Source: MGBC163016 sp964518575 (lineage in GTDB: Bacteria; Actinomycetota; Coriobacteriia; Coriobacteriales; Eggerthellaceae). From it: DNA of 58,041 bases. Positions 51,850 to 58,041 of this stretch are shown piece by piece. The notes below the pieces were generated by a model, which had not been told where the DNA came from, searched no databases, and saw only the letters and a program-made list of their open reading frames with translations. Every line of letters begins with the position of its first letter. The stretch's first letter is position 1. The DNA lies in NCBI GenBank assembly GCA_964518575.1, contig CAZFGW010000013.1, forward strand, positions 1 to 58,041, in the 5' to 3' direction. The translations under genes were made by a program, and so were the position numbers.

Positions 51850-52479
51850 CTATGCGATATCGAGCGCACGCTTGACGTCGACATATACCTCGTCAGGATT
51901 CCGGTCGCCATCAATGGTGATGAGCAGATCGGATCCATGATAGTAGTCAACGAGCGGAGAGGTTGACTTCTCGTACACGTCAAGACGGTTCCTGACCGTA
52001 GCCTCGTTGTCATCATCACGCTGATACATCTCGCCACCGCATACCGGGCAGACCACATCAGCTGCTGTGCCGATATGACCACAATCACGACAGACGCGAC
52101 GTGAGCTCAAACGCCCGACGATAACCTCGGGATCAACATCGATCAGGAGCGCCGCATCCAGAGGACGGCCAAGCTCGGAGAGCATGGTGTCAAGCGCAAC
52201 TGCCTGCGTTGTCGTACGGGGGAATCCATCCAGAATGACGCCCCTTTCCGTATCGGGCTGCTGGAAGCGCTCACGCATGAGATCGATGATGAGATCATCG
52301 GGAACAAGCTCACCCGCATCCATGTACTCCTTGGCTTTCTTGCCAAGATCGGTACCATCTTTCACCGCCTGGCGAAGGATGTCACCCGTTGAGATGTGGC
52401 ATAAACCCTCGTTCTCGACCAGCTTCGCTGCCTGCGTTCCTTTGCCAGCGCCGGGAGCTCCCAATAGAACAATATTCAT
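51850..52479 (-). CDS. adk: Adenylate kinase with zinc-type LID
   Basis: Adk balances ATP, ADP and AMP. The 209-residue protein has the P-loop GAPGAGKGT (7-15), DGFPRTTTQ and a LID with the cysteine set CRDCG and CPVCGG that binds zinc. It follows secY in the spc operon. map and infA, which often come next in other bacteria, are not here: a terminator follows instead. Confidence 0.97.
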   Translation of the reverse strand: MNIVLLGAPGAGKGTQAAKLVENEGLCHISTGDILRQAVKDGTDLGKKAKEYMDAGELVPDDLIIDLMRERFQQPDTERGVILDGFPRTTTQAVALDTMLSELGRPLDAALLIDVDPEVIVGRLSSRRVCRDCGHIGTAADVVCPVCGGEMYQRDDDNEATVRNRLDVYEKSTSPLVDYYHGSDLLITIDGDRNPDEVYVDVKRALDIA

Positions 52480-52493
52480 GATAATGATCCCCT

Positions 52494-53774
52494 TTATTTG
52501 AAGAATCCGTCGTAGTTGTGCATTTTAAGCTGACTCTCAACTTTGCTCATCGTGTCGAGGGCAACGCCGATCATGATGAGGATCGAAGTGCCGCCGAACG
52601 ACTGAATCAGCTGGTTGTTCGTAAAATAGAAGATGATCGTCGGAATGACCGCGATAGCTGCAATGAAGATACCGCCGGGAAGCGTGATGCGCTTGAGCGT
52701 GTTCTTGATGTAGGCAACCGTTGCCGAACCAGGTCTGACGCCGGGCACGAAACCACCCTGCTTGCGAATGTTATCCGCCGTCTCCTCGGGATTGAACACC
52801 ATGGAGGTATAGAAGTACGAGAAGAATACGATCAGCAACAGCGTGAGTATCCAGTTGATCCATCCGGTCGTGCATGCATCTGCAACCACATTGAGCCAAC
52901 CCACATTGAACAATGCCGCGAGCTGGGCAGGAAGATACAGGATGCAGCTTGCGAAGATGATGGGGATAACGCCCGCTGCGTTCACCTTGAGCGGAATGTA
53001 GGTGTTCTGGCCGCCCATCATGCGCCTTCCCTGCACGCGCTTCGCGTAGTTGACCGGAATCCTGCGCTGCGCACGCTCAACGAAGATGATGAGCGGGATG
53101 CAGCCCAAGACCACCACGAGGATGAGGACCGTGAGCGCAATGCCCATGCCCAGATCGGATGTGAGGTTGATGGATGAGAAGATCGCAGAGGGGACACGGC
53201 TCACAATGCTCACGAAGATGATGAGCGACATGCCGTTGCCGATACCCCGCTGCGTGATGAGCTCGCCCATCCACATGATGAATGCCGTGCCTGCGACCAG
53301 CGTGAATACCACGACGACGCAGGTGAGCCAATAGGGCACCTCACTTGAGAACTCCACGCCGTATGCAGGCGATTGGAACAAAAGCAGGTAGCCGATGGCG
53401 TTAATCAGACCGAGAACCAAGGTGAGATACCGCGTCACCTGGGTAATCTTCTTACGACCGGCATCACCCTCTTTCGCCCAACGACCGATAGCGGGTATAA
53501 CGCCCTGCATCAGCTGCATGATGATGGATGCGGTGATATAGGGCATGATTCCGAGCGAGAACACCGAGAAGTTGGACAGAGCGCCGCCCGTGAACAAGTC
53601 GAGCATGCTCATTGCAACGCCGGACTGCTGATATGCAGTAGCGAATTCATGGAACGGAATGCCCGGAACGGGCACGTACGCTCCAAATCGATACAGTGCC
53701 AGAATAGCCAAGGTGAAGAGAATCTTCTTCCTCAGCTCTGGAACTTTGAATGCATCTATTATTGAGCTTAGCAA
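52494..53774 (-). CDS. secY: Preprotein translocase channel subunit SecY
   Basis: SecY is the membrane pore of the Sec system and works with SecA. The 426-residue protein has ten membrane segments, FALGIMPYITASIIMQL-type plug/lateral gate sequence (here SLGIMPYITASIIMQLM), GIGNGMSLIIF and the cytoplasmic loop VERAQRRIPVNYAKR. The start overlaps rplO by seven bases, the conserved arrangement. Confidence 0.97.
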   Translation of the reverse strand: MLSSIIDAFKVPELRKKILFTLAILALYRFGAYVPVPGIPFHEFATAYQQSGVAMSMLDLFTGGALSNFSVFSLGIMPYITASIIMQLMQGVIPAIGRWAKEGDAGRKKITQVTRYLTLVLGLINAIGYLLLFQSPAYGVEFSSEVPYWLTCVVVVFTLVAGTAFIMWMGELITQRGIGNGMSLIIFVSIVSRVPSAIFSSINLTSDLGMGIALTVLILVVVLGCIPLIIFVERAQRRIPVNYAKRVQGRRMMGGQNTYIPLKVNAAGVIPIIFASCILYLPAQLAALFNVGWLNVVADACTTGWINWILTLLLIVFFSYFYTSMVFNPEETADNIRKQGGFVPGVRPGSATVAYIKNTLKRITLPGGIFIAAIAVIPTIIFYFTNNQLIQSFGGTSILIMIGVALDTMSKVESQLKMHNYDGFFK

Positions 53775-54217
53775 GGCTCTTCGACCTTTCCACCCGCGGC
53801 TTCAATCTTGGCTCTCGCGCTTGCAGAGATACGATCGACCCTCACGGTGAGCGCCTTGGTGATCTCTCCATCACCGAGAACCTTCACGGGGACATCCGTA
53901 TGCTTGATGATGCCCTTCTCCATGAGGGATTCAGCATCAACGACATCCCCTGCTTCGAACTTCGCATCGAGGCGGCTCACATTCACCGCTTTGAACTCAA
54001 CGCGATTGGGATTGCGAAAACCGGGGAGCTTCGGAAGACGCCGTGCGAGCGGTGTCTGACCACCCTCGAATCCAGCGCGCTTGCCGCCACCGGCACGAGA
54101 TTTCTGACCATTCAGACCACGTCCGGACGTTTTGCCCGTACCGGAACCAGGTCCGCGACCGATGCGCTTACGCGCTTTCGTCGAATTGGCAGCTGGTTTC
54201 AGATCCTTGATTTCCAT
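53768..54217 (-). CDS. rplO: 50S ribosomal protein L15
   Basis: The 149-residue protein has the glycine/arginine-rich N-terminus RKRIGRGPGSGTGKTSGRGLNGQKSR in outline, FEGGQTPLARRLPKLPGF and the C-terminal beta domain. Stands between rpmD and secY as in other spc operons. Confidence 0.97.
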   Translation of the reverse strand: MEIKDLKPAANSTKARKRIGRGPGSGTGKTSGRGLNGQKSRAGGGKRAGFEGGQTPLARRLPKLPGFRNPNRVEFKAVNVSRLDAKFEAGDVVDAESLMEKGIIKHTDVPVKVLGDGEITKALTVRVDRISASARAKIEAAGGKVEEPC

Positions 54218-54266
54218 CGTTGTTTCTCCTTTTCGCCCTTGATCACAAGGACTCGCTTGTGCTGGT

Positions 54267-54455
54267 TTAAAGTTCTACGACCTCAACAAGGTGCTTGACC
54301 TTGAAGATCATTCCGCGGACGCTCTCATTGTCAGGGAGGTCCTTCGTTTTTCCAATGCGTCCAAGTCCGAGCGCTTTGAGCGTCTTGCCCTGATCTGCTG
54401 CTTTGCCGATCTGGCTTTTGACCTGAGTGACGCGAATCTTCTTTGCCTCAGCCAT
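54267..54455 (-). CDS. rpmD: 50S ribosomal protein L30
   Basis: The 62-residue protein has the L30 pattern RVTQVKSQIGKAADQGKTLKALGL and ends with GMIFKVKHLVEVVEL. Two bases after rpsE and upstream of rplO, the usual position. Confidence 0.95.
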   Translation of the reverse strand: MAEAKKIRVTQVKSQIGKAADQGKTLKALGLGRIGKTKDLPDNESVRGMIFKVKHLVEVVEL

Positions 54456-54457
54456 CG

Positions 54458-54979
54458 CTATTTCTCCTTCCGACCGAACATCTCGTCGACAGAGATACCA
54501 CGGCGCGCTGCAACCTGCTCGGGGCTCTCCATTGCCTTGAGACCCTCAGCAGCAGCCTTCACGATGTTCATAGCGTTGTTCGTGCCGAGCGACTTCGTGA
54601 TGACATTCTGGATGCCGGCGAGCTCCATGATGGCACGAACCGGACCGCCTGCCATAACACCGGTACCGGGAACGGCGGGCTTGATCAGCACGCGACCCGC
54701 ACCATATTCCCCAACGATCTCATGGGGAACGGACTTCTCGTCGGTGACTGCAACGGTGAACATGTTCTTCTTAGCATCCTCAACACCTTTCTTGATGGCG
54801 TTGGGGACTTCCTGGGACTTACCCATTCCCAGTCCGACTTTGCCGTTTCCATCACCCACGACGACAAGCGCTGTCAGGGACATGCGGCGTCCGCCTTTAA
54901 CGGTCTTGGAAACGCGGTTGATCGCTACAACGCGCTCTTCGAGCTCAGGTACGCTCTTCTCCTGTTGTTTACGAGCCAT
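54458..54979 (-). CDS. rpsE: 30S ribosomal protein S5
   Basis: S5 helps decoding accuracy and mRNA unwinding. The 173-residue protein has LEERVVAINRVSKTVKGGRR, VVGDGNGKVGLGMGK and the GTGVMAGGPVRAIMELAGI signature. Normal in length and order. Confidence 0.97.
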   Translation of the reverse strand: MARKQQEKSVPELEERVVAINRVSKTVKGGRRMSLTALVVVGDGNGKVGLGMGKSQEVPNAIKKGVEDAKKNMFTVAVTDEKSVPHEIVGEYGAGRVLIKPAVPGTGVMAGGPVRAIMELAGIQNVITKSLGTNNAMNIVKAAAEGLKAMESPEQVAARRGISVDEMFGRKEK

Positions 54980-54991
54980 TTACTATCCCTT

Positions 54992-55363
54992 CTAGAACTT
55001 GAGTCCAGCTTCGCGAGCGCCATCTGCCACAGCCTTCACACGTCCGTGGTACAGATTGCCGCCGCGATCGAACACGACCTCTGTAATGCCTTTATCGAGT
55101 GCGAGAGCACCGATGATGTTGCCGAGTTTGGATGCACCGTCCACGTTCGAACCGCGTGCACCGGTCTTCTTGAACGCCTCTCCCAGCGTTGAAGCACCGC
55201 AGATGGTCGTGTGAGAGACATCATCTATGACCTGAGCATAGATATTGTTGTTCGAGCGCGTTACGCACAGGCGCGGACGCGTCGGCGTGCCCGAGACCTT
55301 GCCACGGACGCGACGATGGCGACGCGCAAGGCCCTTTTGGCGCTTGAGAACTGATTTCTGCAT
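54992..55363 (-). CDS. rplR: 50S ribosomal protein L18
   Basis: L18 binds 5S rRNA. The 123-residue protein has the basic N-terminus, RPRLCVTRSNNNIYAQVIDD, and the C-terminal FDRGGNLYHGRVKAVADGAREAGL signature. Between rplF and rpsE. Confidence 0.97.
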   Translation of the reverse strand: MQKSVLKRQKGLARRHRRVRGKVSGTPTRPRLCVTRSNNNIYAQVIDDVSHTTICGASTLGEAFKKTGARGSNVDGASKLGNIIGALALDKGITEVVFDRGGNLYHGRVKAVADGAREAGLKF

Positions 55364-55392
55364 GAGAGATCCCTTCTTCCTGCCCTTAAGGC

Positions 55393-55932
55393 CTATTCCT
55401 TGCCAGCTTTGCCGGCTTTACGTCTGACATATTCACCGGAGTAACGGATACCCTTGCCCTTGTACGGCTCGGGCTTGCGCCACTTGCGGACATCGGCTGC
55501 AACCTGTCCGACCTGCTCTTTCGAGCATCCGGAAACGATGATCTCGTTTTGCGAGGGAACCTCGAAGGTGATCCCTTCAGGCGGGGTTACGACTACCGGA
55601 TGGGAGAAACCCAGCTGCAGTTCGAGATCTTTGCCCTTGAGCGATGCACGGTAGCCAACGCCCACGAGCTCGAGCTTCTTGCTGAAGCCCTCGGAAACAC
55701 CCTCGACCATGTTGTGGATGAGCGAGCGGGTAAGGCCCCAAAACGCATTCGTCTGACGCTCATCGTTTGCCGGGGTGATGATGATCTCGTTATCTTCTTG
55801 CTTGATGTTCATCGTCGGCTGGAAGGTACGCGTGAGCTCACCTTTCTTGCCCTTGACGGTGACAGTGGTGCCGTCGATCTTCACTTCGACTCCGGAAGGG
55901 ATCGCGACCGGCATCTTGCCTATACGTGACAT
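55393..55932 (-). CDS. rplF: 50S ribosomal protein L6
   Basis: The 179-residue protein begins MSRIGKMPVAIPSGVEV and ends with the signature KPEPYKGKGIRYSGEYVRRKAGK. Two repeated alpha/beta domains are apparent. Ordinary member of the operon. Confidence 0.97.
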   Translation of the reverse strand: MSRIGKMPVAIPSGVEVKIDGTTVTVKGKKGELTRTFQPTMNIKQEDNEIIITPANDERQTNAFWGLTRSLIHNMVEGVSEGFSKKLELVGVGYRASLKGKDLELQLGFSHPVVVTPPEGITFEVPSQNEIIVSGCSKEQVGQVAADVRKWRKPEPYKGKGIRYSGEYVRRKAGKAGKE

Positions 55933-55944
55933 AGTGCTTCCCCC

Positions 55945-56343
55945 TTACCAGATATAGGCGATGACCTCGCCGCCGATGCCCGCCTTGCGCGCATCGCGAT
56001 CGGTCATAACGCCGCTCGAAGTTGATATGATGGCGGTTCCCAGTCCACCAAGCACGCGCGGCAGATCGTCTTTGCCGGCGTAAATGCGTAGACCAGGTTT
56101 GGAAATACGCTTGATACCACGAATGGTCTTTTCCTTGTTACGACCATACTTCAAGGTCAATTCGAGCTGACCGCGGGGGTCACCATCGATAACCTCATAG
56201 CCGTCGATATAGCCTTCTTGGTCCATGATGCGGGCGATTTCAACGAGCTTCTTGCTCGTGGGCATCGACACCGTCTCATGACCTGCAGTTTGAGCGTTAC
56301 GCAGGCGCGTAAGCATATCTGCAATGGGGTCGGTCAATGTCAT
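55945..56343 (-). CDS. rpsH: 30S ribosomal protein S8
   Basis: S8 organises the central 16S domain and represses the spc operon in E. coli. The 132-residue protein begins MTLTDPIADMLTRLRNAQ and ends with the signature STSSGVMTDRDARKAGIGGEVIAYIW. A 112-base gap separates it from rpsN; nothing specific was recognised there. Confidence 0.97.
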   Translation of the reverse strand: MTLTDPIADMLTRLRNAQTAGHETVSMPTSKKLVEIARIMDQEGYIDGYEVIDGDPRGQLELTLKYGRNKEKTIRGIKRISKPGLRIYAGKDDLPRVLGGLGTAIISTSSGVMTDRDARKAGIGGEVIAYIW

Positions 56344-56455
56344 GTTCTACTTCTCCTTTTGATCCAAAATGTGCTCATGCACGTCGGTTCGCAGTCACCC
56401 GTAATGCCTTCGCCTAACGTGCAGGCCCGGTCGATTGCTACGTCTCCCGGATGGC

Positions 56456-56641
56456 TTACCAAGATGACTTGGTCACACCTGGCAGTTCGCCTTTGTTCGC
56501 CAATTCCCTCAGGCAGATCCGGCACAGACCGAACTTGCGATAATAGGAACGAGGACGTCCACAGCGCATGCAACGATTGTGTTGGCGAGTGGAGAACTTC
56601 GGTTCCCGCTTGGCCTTGGCGACCATAGATTTCTTAGCCAT
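56456..56641 (-). CDS. rpsN: 30S ribosomal protein S14, zinc-binding type Z
   Basis: The 61-residue protein has the zinc ribbon CMRCGRP...CRICLRE with four cysteines and the family ending. This short zinc form differs from the long zinc-free S14 that some bacteria switch to in zinc shortage. The ATG at 56641 begins MAKKSMVAKAKRE. Confidence 0.96.
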   Translation of the reverse strand: MAKKSMVAKAKREPKFSTRQHNRCMRCGRPRSYYRKFGLCRICLRELANKGELPGVTKSSW

Positions 56642-56717
56642 GCATTCCTTCTTTCCTGCTACAAAGTCGCATCGTTTTGATACGACAGATTGCCTATTGA
56701 AACGATACCGCTTTGTA

Positions 56718-57269
56718 TTACTTCGCCTTGAAAGGGAATCCGAGGGCACGCAAAAGCGCGAGCGCCTGTTCATCATCTTTCGCGGACGTAACCACGGTGA
56801 TATCCATACCGCGCGTACGATCGATCTTGTCGTAGTCGATCTCGGGGAAGATGAGCTGCTCGGTGACACCCATGGAGTAGTTGCCACGACCATCGAAACT
56901 CTTCGTGGACAATCCGCGGAAGTCACGCACACGCGGAATTGCCGTTGCGATGAGACGGTCGAGGAATTCCCACATCCTGTCGCCACGCAGCGTAACCTTG
57001 CATCCGATTGCCTGACCTTCACGGATGTGGAAGCCTGCGATGGATTTCTTCGCGCGGGTGATAGCGGGCTGTTGCCCGGTGATGATCCTCATGTCGTTCA
57101 TCGCGTTATCGAGAAGCTTCGCATCTCCCGCAGCGGCGCCGACGCCCATGTTGACGACGATCTTCTCCAGCTTCGGGATCTCGTTCACGTTCGCGATACC
57201 CAACTCATCCTTGAGCTGGGATGCGATCTTCGTTTTGTATTGTTCCTTCAGACGAGGCATATCAGCCAT
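56718..57269 (-). CDS. rplE: 50S ribosomal protein L5
   Basis: L5 bridges the subunits and binds 5S rRNA. The 183-residue protein shows MPRLKEQYKTKI, KIVVNMGVGAA, GFHIREGQAIGCKVTLRG and the DITVVTSAKDDEQALALL end. The ATG at 57269 follows GGAAGACGG; the longer frame runs into the intergenic region. Confidence 0.97.
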   Translation of the reverse strand: MADMPRLKEQYKTKIASQLKDELGIANVNEIPKLEKIVVNMGVGAAAGDAKLLDNAMNDMRIITGQQPAITRAKKSIAGFHIREGQAIGCKVTLRGDRMWEFLDRLIATAIPRVRDFRGLSTKSFDGRGNYSMGVTEQLIFPEIDYDKIDRTRGMDITVVTSAKDDEQALALLRALGFPFKAK

Positions 57270-57362
57270 AGTTCCGTCTTCCTTCCTTGGTTGGTTTAAA
57301 CACAGGATTTCCGACCCTGCGTCCCTTCTCATTGAAGGGTCAATTCATACAAACGGTAAGGA

Positions 57363-57695
57363 CTAGTCGATGTCCTTACCGCATTTCTTGCATACCCTGA
57401 CCTTCTTGCCATCGTCTTTGAAACGATGACCAACGCGGGTGGGCTCATTGCAGCTCGGGCACACCAGCATCACGTTCGAGACGTGGAGCGGCGCTTCGAT
57501 GCTCGAGATACCGCCCTGCGGATTTGCCTGAGTCGGACGCATAGCCTTCTTGACGATGTTGACCTTCTCGACAACCACGCGCTCGGTGCTTGGAATAGAC
57601 CTCAGGATTTTGCCCTGCTTGCCCTTGTCCTTACCAGCGATAACCTTGACCGTATCGCCCTTCTTGACATTGAGGTGATGTGTTTTCGCAGTCAT
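57363..57695 (-). CDS. rplX: 50S ribosomal protein L24 with C-terminal zinc knuckle
   Basis: The 110-residue protein has the KOW motif (KGDTVKVIAGKDKGKQGKIL) and a C-terminal part with CPSC and CKKC pairs that can bind zinc. The ATG at 57695 follows GGGAGGTG; a GTG three codons upstream is less well placed. Between rplN and rplE. Confidence 0.96.
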   Translation of the reverse strand: MTAKTHHLNVKKGDTVKVIAGKDKGKQGKILRSIPSTERVVVEKVNIVKKAMRPTQANPQGGISSIEAPLHVSNVMLVCPSCNEPTRVGHRFKDDGKKVRVCKKCGKDID

Positions 57696-57708
57696 TCTAT
57701 ACACCTCC

Positions 57709-58041
57709 CTACAGCGTCTCGGGCGCCAGTGAAACGATCTTCATGTAGCGCTTGTCACGCAGCTCGCGTGCTACCGGTCCAAAAATACGTGTGCCACGCG
57801 GCGTTCCATCGTTGTTGATGAGCACGCAAGCGTTCTGATCGAACTTGATGTAACTGCCATCGGAGCGGCGAACTTCTTTCTTCACTCGCACGATCACACA
57901 ACGGACAACTTCGCCTTTCTTGATGTTGCCGTTGGGCATGGCCTCTTTGACACTGCAGATGATAACGTCACCGAGTCCTGCATAGCGGCGCTTGGAGCCG
58001 CCGAGGACCTTGATGCACTGCACCTTGCGAGCGCCGGAGTT
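57709..58041 (-). CDS. rplN: 50S ribosomal protein L14 (5' end cut by window edge)
   Basis: Translation of the minus strand from the right edge gives NSGARKVQCIKVLGGSKRRY and continues through SYIKFDQNACVLIN and RIFGPVARELRDKRYMKI to a TAG at 57709. Compared with the usual 122 residues about 12 N-terminal residues are outside the window. L14 is also the target of RsfS, encoded at 3613. Confidence 0.96.
   Translation of the reverse strand, partial: NSGARKVQCIKVLGGSKRRYAGLGDVIICSVKEAMPNGNIKKGEVVRCVIVRVKKEVRRSDGSYIKFDQNACVLINNDGTPRGTRIFGPVARELRDKRYMKIVSLAPETL

Noticed and set aside
1..58041. tRNA or rRNA genes
   Set aside because: No cloverleaf-like CCA-end segments or rRNA sequence were noticed in the intergenic regions read by eye; a tRNA search program would settle this.

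Overview
The window reads as a chromosomal segment of an anaerobic actinobacterium, most likely class Coriobacteriia. This is inferred from the mix of genes: a GlnR-type regulator beside glnA, a Rho with a long basic/acidic N-terminal insertion and ribosomal proteins with charged tails (actinobacterial traits), next to a four-subunit pyruvate:ferredoxin oxidoreductase and a two-iron superoxide reductase (anaerobe traits). No rRNA, tRNA, phage, transposase or CRISPR was seen. Almost all genes are on the minus strand. The plus-strand genes are two blocks, 29835-32425 and 41676-48487.

Layout in coordinate order. 1-601 is the start of secA. 727-3408 is a large SARP-like ATPase regulator. 3613-10228 is rplU-rpmA-obgE-proB-proA-nadD-yqeK-rsfS (read right to left). 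10430-15830 holds polA, a GlnR-like regulator, glnA and rpmE. 15898-18285 holds superoxide reductase, lgt, two small Cys-rich proteins and a NifU-type scaffold. 18637-25797 holds a divergent LCP protein, murA, tsf, rpsB and a MetRS-like enzyme; sppA, rho and a transaldolase-family gene follow to 29506. 32577-36092 is ruvC-ruvA-ruvB-nagA, 36411-38057 a YtcJ-like amidohydrolase, and 38261-41314 the porGDAB operon. 48598-49323 is nagB. 49426-51717 is a large membrane protein of GT-C type. 51850 to the right edge is the spc ribosomal operon rplN-X-E-rpsN-H-rplF-R-rpsE-rpmD-rplO-secY-adk.

The accessory theme is sialic acid/amino sugar use. The plus-strand block at 41676-48487 encodes a Tat lipoprotein binding protein, one permease, a permease-ATPase fusion, an ATPase and an N-acetylneuraminate lyase-like aldolase. 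The block at 29835-32425 encodes an AGE-type 2-epimerase and an unusual ASKHA/ROK kinase with a 150-residue N-terminal extension. nagA and nagB lie beside these blocks on the other strand. Together they give a plausible full route: uptake, lyase to N-acetylmannosamine, epimerisation to N-acetylglucosamine, phosphorylation, deacetylation and deamination to fructose-6-phosphate. The route is inferred from families, not shown.

The most noteworthy signals are: an apparent ATT start codon for obgE behind its own promoter and leader hairpin; a perfect inverted repeat overlapping the -35 box of the epimerase-kinase operon; a strong terminator plus inverted repeat inside the transporter operon; a MetRS-like protein with an eroded KMSKS loop; an LCP protein lacking the usual active-site residues; and a family of short palindromic repeats at two intergenic loci, one of which forms a 147-bp element with inverted ends.
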